From Sphingomonas sp. CFBP 8760 (GTDB lineage: Bacteria; Pseudomonadota; Alphaproteobacteria; Sphingomonadales; Sphingomonadaceae): a stretch of DNA of 64,000 nucleotides. The notes under the pieces are model-generated. The model was not told the DNA's origin. It searched no databases and saw nothing but the letters and a program-made list of their open reading frames with translations. Below, in pieces: positions 1-10,171 of the stretch; the stretch's first letter is position 1; each line of letters starts with the position of its first letter. Position numbers and translations under genes: made by a program. The stretch is from NCBI RefSeq assembly GCF_014841615.1, contig NZ_JACYUG010000011.1, forward strand, positions 59,822 to 123,821. Direction: 5' to 3'.

Positions 1-555
1 ATCCAAGCAGATGCTCCGCATCGGCGCAACGTCCCGGCGCATATCGTATCGTATTCACCGGCGATCCGGTGATTCGGTCACGTATTGTTAACCAAGCGGC
101 GGCATAACCAGCCTGTGCCGGCGGAAGCTCGAAGTCTGGAAGCTCCCGATCCTCCGCCGGTATCGCCCGCTTCGCGGATGGCGAAGAGATGGCGAGGCGG
201 GGATTATGGCGTGGCCGGTGCCGGATAGGATACGATCCGACCGCGAACGGCAAACGCCCGGACCGTTGCCGGCCCGGGCGCCTGCGTGACGATCGCTCGT
301 CAGCCCCCGATCTTTCCCGCTCTCGCTCCGAACCTCTGTTGGGTGGGCGTTAGAGCATCCCCGAACCCAGGCCGTTGCCTTACGTTCCAGTGGGATAATT
401 GCTAGGCGGGCGCCGCCGCTTTGTCACGGGGTTCACAACCGGAAGGACACGATTGCCGGGCGGCTGTGGATTTCCGGCAACATGCTGGTCTCCGGTCGAT
501 CGCGCCGGGGCGATGGTTGCGTCCCACGCCAGCCCCGCCTAAGCCCGCCGACGAC
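1..555. other. Gene-free leader upstream of lolC
   Basis: No convincing coding frame was found on either strand before the lolC start at 556. A GC-rich inverted repeat lies at 255-261 / 274-280 (CGCCCGG and CCGGGCG), but no T-run follows it, so it is a weak terminator candidate. I recognise no tRNA, riboswitch or structured RNA. The stretch probably holds the lolC promoter and perhaps the end of an upstream transcription unit. Confidence 0.4.
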
Positions 556-1806
556 ATGCTCCTATCTCGCTACGAACGGATGATCGCCCGCCGCTATCTG
601 CTGCCGGGCAAGGGCGAGGCGTTCATCTTCCTCGTCGCCTCGATCAGCCTCGTCGCGGTGATGCTCGGCGTCGCCGCGCTCGTCATCGTCATGAGCGTGA
701 TGAACGGCTTCCGCGCCGAACTCTTCGACAAGATCGTCGGGCTGAACGGCCATGCCGTCGTGCAGGGCTATGGCGGCCGCCTGCCGGACTGGCGCCAGAT
801 CGTGGCTGAGGCACGGGCCACCCCCGGCGTCACCTCGGCGGTGCCGCTGATCGAACAGCCGCTCGCCGCCACCTATAACGGCCGGTCGGAGGCGGTGCTG
901 GTCCGCGGGATGCGCGTCGCCGACATCCGCTCCAACGCCACGCTGGGGGGCAAGGTGGTCGTCGGTTCATTGGGCGGCATCGTGCCGGGCAGCGGCACGA
1001 TCGCGATCGGCAGCCGTCTGGCCGAGGCACTGGGCGCGCAGGTCGGCAGCGAGGTCGCGCTGTTCAGCCCGCAGGGCCAGTCGACGCCGTTCGGCACCGT
1101 GCCGCGCATCGTCAGCTACCGCGTCGGCGCGATCTTCGAGATCGGGATCTACGACTACGACAAGGCGTATGTCGTCATGCCGATCGAGGATGCGCAGACG
1201 CTGCTCCTGATGGGCGATGCCGCCGGAATGGTCGAGGTGAAGACAGTGGATGCCGACCGGGTCGGCGAGATTCTGAAACCGCTGGCGGATAAGGTCGGGG
1301 GCGGCGCGGTCATCAGCGACTGGCGGTCGATGAACGCGCAATTGTTCGAGGCGCTGGCGGTGGAACGCGTCGCGATGTTCACCGTGCTGTCGATCATCAT
1401 CCTGGTCGCGGTGTTCAACATCCTGTCCTCGCTCATCATGCTGGTCCGTGCCAAGACGCGCGACATCGCGATCCTGCGCACGATGGGGGCGACGCGCAGC
1501 GGGCTGATGAAGATCTTCATGGTCGTCGGCACCACGATCGGGGCGCTGGGCACGATCGCCGGGCTGGGGCTGGGCTTCGTGTTCCTGTTCTACCGGCAGG
1601 CGGTGGTGAACTTCGTCCAACTCGTCACCGGGCAGAATCTCTGGGACCCGTCGATCCGCTATCTCACCACGCTGCCCTCGAAGACCGATCCCGTCGAGAT
1701 TTTCGTGATCGCCGCGATGGCCCTGGTGTTCAGCTTCCTCGCCACGCTCTACCCGGCATGGAAGGCGGCGAGCACGGACCCGGTACAGGTGTTGCGCTAT
1801 GAATGA
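556..1806 (+). CDS. lolC: Lipoprotein-releasing ABC transporter, permease subunit (LolC/LolE family)
   Basis: This is the inner-membrane permease that, with LolD, extracts outer-membrane lipoproteins and hands them to LolA. The 416-residue product has the expected layout: a transmembrane helix near residues 25-50, a large periplasmic MacB-like domain, then three helices near 275-300, 315-345 and 383-405. The tail, Y-P-A-W-x-A followed by a D-P-V-x-x-L-R-Y-E ending, is typical of the family. The frame is open upstream, but the first ATG that gives a normal N-terminus (MLLSRYERM) is at 556. It overlaps lolD by 8 bases, so the two are surely co-transcribed. A single LolC/E-type permease, presumably a homodimer (LolF-like), is usual in alphaproteobacteria. 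Confidence 0.95.
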   Translation: MLLSRYERMIARRYLLPGKGEAFIFLVASISLVAVMLGVAALVIVMSVMNGFRAELFDKIVGLNGHAVVQGYGGRLPDWRQIVAEARATPGVTSAVPLIEQPLAATYNGRSEAVLVRGMRVADIRSNATLGGKVVVGSLGGIVPGSGTIAIGSRLAEALGAQVGSEVALFSPQGQSTPFGTVPRIVSYRVGAIFEIGIYDYDKAYVVMPIEDAQTLLLMGDAAGMVEVKTVDADRVGEILKPLADKVGGGAVISDWRSMNAQLFEALAVERVAMFTVLSIIILVAVFNILSSLIMLVRAKTRDIAILRTMGATRSGLMKIFMVVGTTIGALGTIAGLGLGFVFLFYRQAVVNFVQLVTGQNLWDPSIRYLTTLPSKTDPVEIFVIAAMALVFSFLATLYPAWKAASTDPVQVLRYE

Positions 1807-2527
1807 ACCCGCAGGCATCGCCGAAGACGGCCGGCGCGGCCCTGCCGCGTCCGACGCCGCGCCGGTCCTCCAGACGACGGGGCTGGCCCGCAGCTTCACG
1901 CAGGGCGGGGAGACTATCCACGTCCTGCGCGGGGTCGACCTGTCGATCCGCCCCGGTGAGATCGTCGCGCTGCTCGGCCCCTCCGGCTCCGGCAAGTCGA
2001 CCCTGCTACAGGCGGTCGGCCTGTTGGAGGGCGGGTTCGAAGGCTCGATCCGCATCGCCGGTGAGGAGGCGGCGAAGCTCGACGCGCATGGTCGCACCAT
2101 CGTGCGTCGCGACCAGCTCGGCTTCGTCTATCAGTTCCACCACCTGCTGCCCGATTTCAACGCGACCGAGAATGTCGTCCTGCCACAACTCGTCCACGGC
2201 GCCACCCGCGCCGTCGCCGACGAGCGGGCCGCGTCGCTCCTGACCGTCCTCGGTCTCGGCCATCGGCTGACGCATCGGCCCAGCCAGTTGTCGGGTGGCG
2301 AGCAGCAGCGCGTCGCCGTCGCCCGCGCGCTCGCCAACCGGCCCGCGCTGGTGCTGGCGGACGAGCCGACCGGCAATCTTGACGAACATACCGCCGACCG
2401 GGTGCTGGGCGAATTCCTGCGGCTGGTGCGAGAGGAGGGGTCGGCGGCGCTGATCGCCACCCATAACGAACGTCTCGCTACCCGCATGGACCGCGTCGTC
2501 CGCCTGCACGAGGGGGTGCTGTCATGA
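1799..2527 (+). CDS. lolD: Lipoprotein-releasing ABC transporter, ATP-binding subunit LolD
   Basis: This cytoplasmic ATPase powers lipoprotein release by LolC. The 242-residue product carries Walker [10 protein letters not shown] (residues 60-68), the ABC signature LSGGEQQR (164-171), Walker B LVLADEP (184-190) followed by TGNLD, and the switch histidine in IATHN. The N-terminal 20 or so residues are longer than in E. coli LolD and rich in Ala and Pro. It overlaps lolC by 8 bases and the next gene by 4 (ATGA), which suggests translational coupling along a three-gene operon. Confidence 0.95.
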   Translation: MNEPAGIAEDGRRGPAASDAAPVLQTTGLARSFTQGGETIHVLRGVDLSIRPGEIVALLGPSGSGKSTLLQAVGLLEGGFEGSIRIAGEEAAKLDAHGRTIVRRDQLGFVYQFHHLLPDFNATENVVLPQLVHGATRAVADERAASLLTVLGLGHRLTHRPSQLSGGEQQRVAVARALANRPALVLADEPTGNLDEHTADRVLGEFLRLVREEGSAALIATHNERLATRMDRVVRLHEGVLS

Positions 2528-2997
2528 CCGTCACCGATTTCACGGTCCGCACCGCCGAGGGCGAACGGTCGCTGTCCGATCATGCCGGGCAGGTGCTGTT
2601 GATCGTCAACGTCGCATCGAAATGTGGCTTCACCCCGCAATATGCCGGGCTGGAGGCGCTGTACCGGCAATATGGACCACGTGGCTTCACGGTGTTGGGC
2701 TTTTCCTGCAACCAGTTCGGTGCGCAGGAACCCGGCGACGCGGCCGAGATCGCGAATTTCTGCACCACTAGCTACGACGTGACCTTCCCGATATTCGCCA
2801 AGGTCGAGGTCAACGGGGCGGACGCCGACCCGCTTTACGACCATTTGAAGGCCGGGGCGCCGGGCGTCCTCGGTTCGAAGGCGATCAAGTGGAACTTCAC
2901 CAAGTTCCTCGTCGACAGTACCGGCCGCCCGGTCCGGCGCTACGCCCCGACCACCAAACCCGAGGAGCTGGCGGCCGAGATCGAGGCGTTGCTGTAG
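2524..2997 (+). CDS. Glutathione peroxidase (Cys type)
   Basis: A 157-residue peroxidase of the GPx family (BtuE/GpxA-like) that reduces hydroperoxides. The peroxidatic residue is Cys34 in [10 protein letters not shown], so it is not a selenoprotein. The catalytic tetrad partners Gln64 ([10 protein letters not shown]), Trp123 and Asn124 (KWNF) are present. Cys80 lies at the position of the resolving cysteine in thioredoxin-dependent members, so thioredoxin may be the real reductant (inference). The ATG overlaps the lolD stop by 4 bases. The pairing with lolCD has no obvious functional logic and may simply be co-transcription. Confidence 0.93.
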   Translation: MTVTDFTVRTAEGERSLSDHAGQVLLIVNVASKCGFTPQYAGLEALYRQYGPRGFTVLGFSCNQFGAQEPGDAAEIANFCTTSYDVTFPIFAKVEVNGADADPLYDHLKAGAPGVLGSKAIKWNFTKFLVDSTGRPVRRYAPTTKPEELAAEIEALL

Positions 2998-2998
2998 G

Positions 2999-3583
2999 TC
3001 AGGTGGCCGAAAAGGCCGGCGCGCCCTTGCGATGGGCCAGTGCGGAGGCGATCGCCGTCACGCCGCCGAACAGGAAGCTGATGCCCAGGATGTAGCCCGG
3101 CAGCGTCAGTGCTGAAAAGGGCAGCGTCGCCAGCACGACGCCCGCCAGCACGATGTTCACCACGCCCAGCACGATCATCATCGCCTTGCCCCGCCGCATC
3201 CGCGTGCCGAACGCGATCTCCATCACCCCGCGCACCGCCAGCCACGCGGTCACCATCAGCGTCAGCGAAAAGGCGCCCGACATCGGCTCCAGCGCCATGA
3301 CGAGTCCGATCAGCAGCGACACGATCCCGAATCCGATCGCGTAGCCGCGCCCGTCATGCCCGCGGCCCCGGATGCCCGCCACGATCGACACGATCCCCGC
3401 CGCGGTGAAGAACGCGCCCACCACCAGGGTCGCGGCCAGCGTCGCGGCGAAGGGCCAGGCAAAGGCGGCGATCCCCAGCACCACCGACAGGATGCCATAG
3501 CCCAGCATCCATCCCCAGCCGGCGCCGGCCAGCGGCGCGGACATGGCGGGGCGTGCTCCTTCGTCCCGGAAGGTATCGGTCAT
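2999..3583 (-). CDS. HdeD-family (DUF308) inner-membrane protein
   Basis: A 194-residue hydrophobic protein with about six predicted transmembrane helices in three pairs, the layout of the HdeD/DUF308 family. In E. coli HdeD is linked to acid resistance at high cell density; the role here is not known. The start at 3583 (MTDTFRDEG) is chosen because AGGAG lies about 8 bases before it; a frame extends 24 codons further upstream and an internal Met lies at 3544. It converges on the glutathione peroxidase gene, with the two stops about one base apart, and diverges from dnaE. Confidence 0.85.
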   Translation of the reverse strand: MTDTFRDEGARPAMSAPLAGAGWGWMLGYGILSVVLGIAAFAWPFAATLAATLVVGAFFTAAGIVSIVAGIRGRGHDGRGYAIGFGIVSLLIGLVMALEPMSGAFSLTLMVTAWLAVRGVMEIAFGTRMRRGKAMMIVLGVVNIVLAGVVLATLPFSALTLPGYILGISFLFGGVTAIASALAHRKGAPAFSAT

Positions 3584-3678
3584 CGCGGCTGCTCCTGTTG
3601 CTGCTGCGCGCCGAACGGCCCGTCGCAAGCGCGGTTCCGGTGCTGGCGAAATCATGCGGTCACGCCTAGGTTGGCCGG

Positions 3679-6600
3679 ATGCATTCAGGGTTCGTGCCGC
3701 TTCGTATCTTTTCCTCGTTCACCATGCTCGACGGCGCGATCGAGCCGAAGGCGATCGCCGCCCAGGCCCGCAAACAGGGTTTCCCCGCCGCCGCGCTCAC
3801 CGATCGCAACGGGCTGTACGCGGCGATGGCCTATTCCGACGCTGCGAAGAAAAGCGGCGTGCAGCCGATCATCGGCACGATGCTGGGCGTCTGCCGCCCC
3901 GACATGCCCGATGGCGTCACCGTCCCGCTCGACTGGATCGCGCTCTATGCGCAGGACAAGGCCGGATACGACAATCTCTGCGCGCTGGTGTCGCACGCGC
4001 ATCTCGGCCGCCCGATCGAACTGGCCGCCCACGTCTCGATGGAGACGCTGGCCCGTCACACCGATGGCCTGATCGCACTGACCGCGGGTGGGGAGGGTGC
4101 GCTCGCCCGCCTGTTCGCGGAAGGCCAGCCGGACCGTGCCCGCGCCTATTGCGACCGGTTGCAGGCGATGTTCGGCGACCGGCTCTATATCGAACTCAGC
4201 CGTCGCAACGATGCGACCGAACAGGCGGCGGAGGCGGAACTGATCGACCTCGCCTATGATCGCGATCTGCCGCTGGTCGCCACCAACCCCTGCTGCTTCG
4301 CCGAGTCGGCGTTCGGCGACGCGCATGACGCGATGCTGTGCATCGCCCATTCGACCTATGTCGAAACCGAGGATCGCCCGCGCAGCTGCCCCGACGCCTG
4401 GCTGAAGCCCGCCGAGACGATGAAGGCGCTGTTCGAGGATCTGCCGGAGGCGATCGCGAACACGCTGATCGTCGCGCAACGCTGTGCGGTGATGGCGCCG
4501 TATCGCAAGCCGATCCTGCCGACGCTGGCGGGCGATCTGGCGGGCGAGGCGCAGATGCTGCGCGACGATGCCGCCGCCGGGCTGGAAGCGCGGCTGGACC
4601 GGATCGCCGAACTGCGCGTGCAGAAGGGCGAGCCGGAGGGTGAACCCGGCTGGCGCGACGTCTATCGCGAACGACTGAAGTTCGAGGTCGACGTGATCGT
4701 CCAGATGGGCTTCCCCGGCTATTTCCTGATCGTCGCCGATTTCATCAAATGGGCGAAGGATCACGATATTCCGGTCGGTCCCGGCCGTGGTTCCGGCGCC
4801 GGCTCGGTGGTCGCCTGGGCGCTGACCATCACCGATCTCGATCCGTTGAAACTGGGCCTGCTGTTCGAGCGGTTCCTGAACCCCGAACGCGTGTCGATGC
4901 CCGATTTCGACATCGACTTCTGCGAAACTCGCCGCGGCGAGGTGATCCGCTACGTGCAGGAGAAATACGGCCGCGATCAGGTCGCGCAGATCATCACCTT
5001 CGGAAAGCTGAAGGCGCGCGCCGTGCTGAAGGACACCGGCCGCGTGCTCCAGATGAGCTACGGGCAGGTCGATCGCCTCGCCAAGCTGGTGCCCAACCAC
5101 CCGACCGATCCCTGGGACCTGAAGCGCGCGCTGAACGGCGTGCCCGAACTGGCCAAGGAATATTCCAACGACAATCAGGTCCGCCGCCTGTGGGATCTTG
5201 CCACCAAGCTGGAGGGGTTGCCGCGCCATTCCTCCACCCACGCCGCCGGCGTGGTGATCGGCGACCGGCCGCTGGCGCAACTGGTGCCGCTCTACCGCGA
5301 TCCCCGCTCGGACATGCCCGTCACCCAGTTCGACATGAAATATGTCGAGGGCGCGGGGCTGGTGAAGTTCGACTTCCTTGGGTTGAAGACGCTGTCGGTC
5401 CTGCAGAAGGCGGTGCAACTGCTCGCCAAGCGCGGCATCACCATCGCACTCGACGCGCTCGAATGGGATGATCCGAAGGTCTACGAACTGCTCCAGCGCG
5501 GTGACACCGTCGGCGTGTTCCAGCTTGAATCGGAAGGGATGCGCCGCACGCTGTCCGCCGTCCGTCCCAGCAATTTCGGCGACATCATCGCGCTCGTCTC
5601 GCTCTACCGCCCCGGCCCGATGGACAACATTCCCTCGTTCGGCCGCCGCAAGCAGGGGACCGAGGAGATCGTCTATCCGCACGCGTTGCTGGAGCCGATC
5701 CTGTCCGAAACCTACGGCATCTTCGTCTATCAGGAACAGGTGATGCAGGCCGCCCAGGTGCTGGCCGGCTTCTCGCTGGGCGGCGCCGATCTGCTGCGCC
5801 GCGCGATGGGCAAGAAGGTGAAGGCGGAGATGGACGCGCAGCGCGCCGGCTTCGTCGAAGGCTGCCTGTCCGTCAACGGCATCAAGAAAGCCGAGGCGAA
5901 CGCACTGTTCGATTTGATCGACAAGTTCGCCGGCTACGGCTTCAACAAGTCGCACGCCGCCGCCTATGCCCTGCTCGCCTACCAGACCGCATGGCTGAAG
6001 GCGCACCACCCGCACGAATTCTACGCCGCGTCGATGTGCTACGACATGGCGCTGACCGACAAGCTGGCGATCTTCGTCGACGATGCCCGCCGCGCCGGCG
6101 TCGCGTTGCTGCCACCCTGCGTGAACGCCAGTCTCGCCGATTTTGATGTTCAGGTGAATGGAGAGGAACTTGGCGTAAGATACGCATTGGGCGCGCTTAA
6201 ATCGGTGGGCGAAGGCGCGATGGAAAAGCTGGTCGCCGAACGCGCCGCCGGTCGCTTCGCCTCGCTCGACGATATCGCCACCCGTGTCGATCCGCGTCTG
6301 CTCAACAAACGCCAGCTCGAAACGCTGGCGGCGGCGGGCGGGTTCGACGGCATCGATCCCAACCGGGCCGGCGTCCATGCCGTCGCCGAAACCATCCTGG
6401 CGGTCGCCGCCCGTACCCACAGCCAGAAGATCAGCGGGCAGGGTGGCCTGTTCGGTGATGCGAGCCATGCCGGCGACACGATCAAGCTGCCCGCCTCGGC
6501 GCGGTGGACGCTGTCGCAGCGGATGGATCAGGAAAAGGAGGCGTTCGGCTTCTACTTCTCCGCCCATCCGGTCGATCGTCACGCCCATCTGGCCCGCAAC

Positions 6601-7182
6601 CACGGTGCGCTCAATTTCGGCAGCCTGACCGAGCTGACCATTCCCGACGACGGCACCCGCGCCGGCGCGACGATGGCGGTGCTGGTCGAGGATGCGCGCT
6701 GGCGCACCTCCGCACGCGGCAAGCGCTACATGATGGCGCAGCTGTCCGATCCGTCCGGGCAGTTCACGGCCACCTGTTTCGACGATGCCGTCGCCGCCGA
6801 TCTGGAGGAAGCGGCGCGCGTCGGCGGCTGCGGCCTCATCACCGTCGAACTGGATCGACGGCCGGGCGAGGAGGCGCCGCGCATCTCGGTCAAGCGCATC
6901 CAGCCGTTCGAGACGCTCGCCACTACCGCGCGGTTCGTGCTGGAGGTGACGGTGGCCGATCCCGCCGCCTTCGCGCCGCTTGCCGCCCTGCTTGCCGACC
7001 ATCGTGGCGCGCGGGGCGAGGTGCGCGCAACACTGACGACGCCGGACGGGGAGGCGACGATCCTGCTCGGTCGCGACTTCCTGCTCGACGCGGAGCTTGC
7101 AGGCCATGTCGAGACGTTGCACGGTATCGCCGCGGCCACGCTGAAGACCTCGGACATAACGAGGCTCGCGCTGGTCGGCTGA
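3679..7182 (+). CDS. dnaE: DNA polymerase III subunit alpha
   Basis: The replicative polymerase catalytic subunit, 1167 residues, the normal size for DnaE1. An N-terminal PHP domain spans about 1-280. The palm carries the catalytic aspartates in PDFDIDF (about 408-414) and D565 in VKFDFLGL. The glycine loop GRGSGAGS and a C-terminal OB-fold region follow. In the PHP domain the first metal-ligand position reads LRIFSSFTMLDG, with Phe where many active PHP domains have His, so PHP metal binding or proofreading is probably lost. The gene stands alone, and the downstream ligase start overlaps or closely follows its stop. Confidence 0.98.
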   Translation: MHSGFVPLRIFSSFTMLDGAIEPKAIAAQARKQGFPAAALTDRNGLYAAMAYSDAAKKSGVQPIIGTMLGVCRPDMPDGVTVPLDWIALYAQDKAGYDNLCALVSHAHLGRPIELAAHVSMETLARHTDGLIALTAGGEGALARLFAEGQPDRARAYCDRLQAMFGDRLYIELSRRNDATEQAAEAELIDLAYDRDLPLVATNPCCFAESAFGDAHDAMLCIAHSTYVETEDRPRSCPDAWLKPAETMKALFEDLPEAIANTLIVAQRCAVMAPYRKPILPTLAGDLAGEAQMLRDDAAAGLEARLDRIAELRVQKGEPEGEPGWRDVYRERLKFEVDVIVQMGFPGYFLIVADFIKWAKDHDIPVGPGRGSGAGSVVAWALTITDLDPLKLGLLFERFLNPERVSMPDFDIDFCETRRGEVIRYVQEKYGRDQVAQIITFGKLKARAVLKDTGRVLQMSYGQVDRLAKLVPNHPTDPWDLKRALNGVPELAKEYSNDNQVRRLWDLATKLEGLPRHSSTHAAGVVIGDRPLAQLVPLYRDPRSDMPVTQFDMKYVEGAGLVKFDFLGLKTLSVLQKAVQLLAKRGITIALDALEWDDPKVYELLQRGDTVGVFQLESEGMRRTLSAVRPSNFGDIIALVSLYRPGPMDNIPSFGRRKQGTEEIVYPHALLEPILSETYGIFVYQEQVMQAAQVLAGFSLGGADLLRRAMGKKVKAEMDAQRAGFVEGCLSVNGIKKAEANALFDLIDKFAGYGFNKSHAAAYALLAYQTAWLKAHHPHEFYAASMCYDMALTDKLAIFVDDARRAGVALLPPCVNASLADFDVQVNGEELGVRYALGALKSVGEGAMEKLVAERAAGRFASLDDIATRVDPRLLNKRQLETLAAAGGFDGIDPNRAGVHAVAETILAVAARTHSQKISGQGGLFGDASHAGDTIKLPASARWTLSQRMDQEKEAFGFYFSAHPVDRHAHLARNHGALNFGSLTELTIPDDGTRAGATMAVLVEDARWRTSARGKRYMMAQLSDPSGQFTATCFDDAVAADLEEAARVGGCGLITVELDRRPGEEAPRISVKRIQPFETLATTARFVLEVTVADPAAFAPLAALLADHRGARGEVRATLTTPDGEATILLGRDFLLDAELAGHVETLHGIAAATLKTSDITRLALVG

Positions 7183-7208
7183 TGGGGCCAAAGGGGAGAG
7201 GATCGTTG

Positions 7209-8798
7209 TTGAACACCATGCAGGACGTGGAACTGCGCGTTCCCCGTATCCTTGATCACGCAGCGCGCGAACACGCTACCCGTCCGATCGTCACGCGCTG
7301 GGCCGATGGTCGCGAGACGCGAACCGACTGGGCCGGTATCGCGCATGATGCCCGCCGGCTGGCGCAGGCGCTGGAGCGGCTGGGGATGCGGCCGGGCGAC
7401 CGGATCGCCACGCTGGCGATGAACCACGCGCATCATCTGGTGGCATGGTACGGCGCGATGGGGATGGGCGGCATCATCCATACGCTCAACCCGCGCCTGT
7501 TCGAGGATCAGCTCGCCTTCATCATCGGCCATGCCGACGATCGCATCCTGCTCTACGATCGCGCGTTCCAGCCGCTGGTCGATCGCCTCCGCCCGCGTTG
7601 CCCGACGATCGAGCATTATGTCGTGATGGACGGGGAGGGGGCCGGTACCCTCCCCGACCTGATCGCGGGCGAGGATGGCGATTACGCCTGGGTGGAAGGG
7701 GGGGAGCGCGATCCCTGCATGCTCGCCTATACCAGCGGCACGACCGGCGATCCCAAGGGCGTGCTGTACACGCACCGGTCGTCGGTGATCCACGCGCTGA
7801 CGGTCATCACCCCGGCGATCTTCAACCTGTCGTCGCGCGGGATCGTGTTGCCGGTGGTGCCGATGTTCCATGCCGCCGGCTGGGGTCTGCCGTTGGCGGT
7901 GCCGATCGCGGGCGCCAGCTTCGTCTTCTCTGCGGTCAACGAGCCGGCGGTGCTGTGCGATCTGATGAACCGTGAGCGGGTGACGCATTCCGCCGGGGTG
8001 CCGACCGTGTGGCTGGGCATGTTCGCGCATATCGATGCCGGCAATCCGCCGCCAGCGCATCTGCAACTCGCCAGCATCGGCGGGTCGGCCGCGCCGCGTG
8101 CGATGATCGAGCGGTTGATGGGGATGGGCATGGACGTGTCGCATCTGTGGGGCATGACCGAAACTTCCCCGGTCGGCACCGCCGGCCAGCGCCCGCCCGA
8201 ATGGGACGACATGCCCCGCGCCGCGCAACTCGACCGCACCGAGAAACAGGGGCAGATCCCCTTCGGCATCGAACTGCGCATCGTCGACGATGCCGGCGTC
8301 GAACTGCCCCGTGACGGCACCAGCGCCGGCCGGCTCCAGTGCCGTGGCCCATGGGTCGTCCGCCGTTATTACCGGGCGGAAGCGGATGCGATCGATGCGG
8401 AGGGGTGGTTCGACACCGGCGACGTCGCGGTGCTCCACCCCGACGGCACCATGCAGATCACCGACCGGATCAAGGATGTCATCAAGTCGGGTGGCGAATG
8501 GATCAGTTCGGTCGATCTTGAAAATGCCGCGATCGGCTGTCCCGGCGTGGCGGAGGCGGCGGCGATCGGCATTCCCCATCCGCATTGGGACGAACGCCCG
8601 CTGCTGCTGGTCGTCCGGAAGCCCGGTGCCACCGTCGATGGCGATGCGATCCGTGACCATCTCGCCACGCAGGTCGCGAAATGGTGGCTGCCCGATGCCA
8701 TCGTCTTCGTCGACGACCTGCCGCATACCGCCACCGGCAAGCTGCTCAAGACCGAACTGCGCCGTCGGTTCCGGGATCATGCGGCGGTGATCCCCTGA
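7209..8798 (+). CDS. Medium/long-chain fatty-acid-CoA ligase (AMP-binding)
   Basis: An adenylate-forming acyl-CoA synthetase of about 529 residues that activates fatty acids to acyl-CoA for beta-oxidation or membrane lipid use. It has the AMP-binding P-loop [11 protein letters not shown] (174-184), the WGMTETSP motif near 318, the A8 hinge region GWFDTGDVA near 400 and the C-terminal catalytic Lys context TGKLLK. The closest match by overall look is AlkK-type medium-chain ligases. I chose the TTG at 7209 (product MLNTMQD) because GGGGAGAGG lies just upstream; an in-frame ATG at 7218 and one at 7182 overlapping the dnaE stop are alternatives. Confidence 0.9.
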   Translation: MNTMQDVELRVPRILDHAAREHATRPIVTRWADGRETRTDWAGIAHDARRLAQALERLGMRPGDRIATLAMNHAHHLVAWYGAMGMGGIIHTLNPRLFEDQLAFIIGHADDRILLYDRAFQPLVDRLRPRCPTIEHYVVMDGEGAGTLPDLIAGEDGDYAWVEGGERDPCMLAYTSGTTGDPKGVLYTHRSSVIHALTVITPAIFNLSSRGIVLPVVPMFHAAGWGLPLAVPIAGASFVFSAVNEPAVLCDLMNRERVTHSAGVPTVWLGMFAHIDAGNPPPAHLQLASIGGSAAPRAMIERLMGMGMDVSHLWGMTETSPVGTAGQRPPEWDDMPRAAQLDRTEKQGQIPFGIELRIVDDAGVELPRDGTSAGRLQCRGPWVVRRYYRAEADAIDAEGWFDTGDVAVLHPDGTMQITDRIKDVIKSGGEWISSVDLENAAIGCPGVAEAAAIGIPHPHWDERPLLLVVRKPGATVDGDAIRDHLATQVAKWWLPDAIVFVDDLPHTATGKLLKTELRRRFRDHAAVIP

Positions 8799-8806
8799 AT
8801 GGGGGA

Positions 8807-8839
8807 GGGGGCGGAGCGTCGCGAACGATACCCGCCCCC
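8807..8839. terminator. Hairpin between convergent genes
   Basis: An inverted repeat GGGGGCGG (8807-8814) and CCGCCCCC (8832-8839) lies between the ligase stop and the stop of the small minus-strand gene. There is no long T-run on either side, so termination is inferred from position and stem strength only. Confidence 0.45.
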
Positions 8840-8845
8840 AGAGGA

Positions 8846-9028
8846 TTACTCCTCGTCCTTGCCGGCCTCGCCCTGCGTGCCGGCATTGTTGCCATAACCC
8901 GCGCCCGATTCTTCCACCGTGGCATCGTCGGCATCCGTCTTCACCGGCTGCGGCGTCTGCTCATCCTTGTCCTGATCCGGCATGATCGTCTCCATCGTCA
9001 TGACCCCGGCATCGTCCGGGTCCGGCAT
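8846..9028 (-). CDS. Small acidic hypothetical protein
   Basis: A 60-residue frame rich in Asp, Glu, Gln, Thr and Gly, with no membrane segment or cysteine, and a C-terminus ending in a run of acidic residues. Starts at 9028 (MPDPDDAG), 9001 (MTMETIMPDQ), 8995 and 8983 are all possible, and I see no strong ribosome-binding site to decide between them. It follows the radical SAM gene on the same strand after about 30 bases and may be co-transcribed. Composition suggests an intrinsically disordered protein. I do not recognise a family, and it could be non-coding. Confidence 0.5.
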   Translation of the reverse strand: MPDPDDAGVMTMETIMPDQDKDEQTPQPVKTDADDATVEESGAGYGNNAGTQGEAGKDEE

Positions 9029-9057
9029 GTCAACGCCCGCGCCCTGCGGGAATATCC

Positions 9058-10131
9058 TCACCCGAACAACTCTCCCTGCGGCCCGGCGGGTGGACGGAAC
9101 AGGTCGCAGCGCAGCGCGATCCGTTCCCGGTTCAGCCCGTGCCGCCGGACCGCGATGGCGAAGCGGGTCCGCATCAGGTCCGCCCATGGCCCGCGCCCCT
9201 GCATCCGCGTGAAGAAGCCGGGGTCGTTGTCCCGCCCGCCCCGCAAACTCTGGATCGTCGCCATCACCTTGCCCGCGCGATCGGGAAAATGCTCGTCCAG
9301 CCACGCGCGGAACAGCGGCGCCACCTCCCACGGCAATCGCACCGGGATGAAGAACACGCGGGTCGCGCCCACCATCGCCGCCCGCTCGACCAGGTGCTCC
9401 AGTTCGTGGTCGGTGATCGCCGGGATCACCGGCGCGACCGAGACATAGGTCGGCACCCCCGCCTTGCTCAGCCGCCGCACCGCCGCCAGCCGCCGCTCGG
9501 GTGTCGGCGCACGCGGCTCCAGCGTCGCGGCGATCGTCGGATCGAGCGAGGTGATCGACACGCACACCGCCGCCAGCCCGCGCGCCGCCATCGGGGCCAA
9601 CAGATCGAGATCGCGCACCACCCGGTCCGACTTGGTGGTGATCGTCACCGGATGGCCAGTTTCGGCCAGCACCTCCAGCACGGTGCGCGTGATCCGCCAG
9701 TCGCGTTCGATCGGCTGATAGGGATCGGTGTTCGTCCCCAGCGCCATCGGCCGCACCTCATATCCCGGCTTGCGCAGTTCCTCCCGCAGCAGCGCCGCCG
9801 CATCGGGCTTGGCGAACAGCCGGCTTTCGAAATCCAGCCCCGGCGACAGGTCGTGGAACGCATGGCTGGGCCGGGCGAAGCAATAGATGCAACCATGCTC
9901 GCACCCCCGATACGGATTGATCGAGCGATCGAACGGTACGTCGGGCGACGCGTTGCGGTTGATGATCGTCCTTGGCCGCTCGATCGTGACGGTGGTGCGC
10001 AGCGGTGCCGGCGCCTCGTCAAGATCGCCGCGCAGGTCCAGCCAGTCCCCATCCGCCTCGGTAACAGGCAGGTTGAACCGCCTGCTTTCTGCGTTCAGTG
10101 TAGCCCCACGCGATGATCGAATCATGGCCAT
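9058..10131 (-). CDS. PA0069-family radical SAM protein
   Basis: A 357-residue radical S-adenosylmethionine protein. The [4Fe-4S] cysteines are Cys77, Cys81 and Cys84 in RGCEHGCIYC, the CxxxCxxC signature, preceded by the FDRSINPYRGC context typical of the SplB-like/PA0069 family. Members are often annotated as DNA repair photolyase-like, but no substrate has been shown. The start is the first ATG (MAMIRSSRG); an in-frame Met follows two codons later. It is divergent from the VOC gene, sharing a promoter region of about 40 bases. Confidence 0.9.
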   Translation of the reverse strand: MAMIRSSRGATLNAESRRFNLPVTEADGDWLDLRGDLDEAPAPLRTTVTIERPRTIINRNASPDVPFDRSINPYRGCEHGCIYCFARPSHAFHDLSPGLDFESRLFAKPDAAALLREELRKPGYEVRPMALGTNTDPYQPIERDWRITRTVLEVLAETGHPVTITTKSDRVVRDLDLLAPMAARGLAAVCVSITSLDPTIAATLEPRAPTPERRLAAVRRLSKAGVPTYVSVAPVIPAITDHELEHLVERAAMVGATRVFFIPVRLPWEVAPLFRAWLDEHFPDRAGKVMATIQSLRGGRDNDPGFFTRMQGRGPWADLMRTRFAIAVRRHGLNRERIALRCDLFRPPAGPQGELFG

Positions 10132-10171
10132 TGCGAAATGCTATCCGCCGTGTCAGAACATAGCAAGAACA

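Noticed and set aside
255..280. Terminator before lolC
   Set aside because: Stem present but no T-run and no identified upstream gene; mentioned only within the leader entry.
967..2100. Long minus-strand open frame opposite lolC and lolD
   Set aside because: Its composition is that of a mirror frame in high-GC DNA (Arg, His and Asp rich), and lolC/lolD on the plus strand match known families throughout.
2524..2997. Selenoprotein glutathione peroxidase
   Set aside because: The active residue is encoded by a Cys codon, with no in-frame TGA at that place.
3685..7191. 1168-codon minus-strand frame opposite dnaE
   Set aside because: Mirror frame of a very well conserved gene; no domain or signal recognised.
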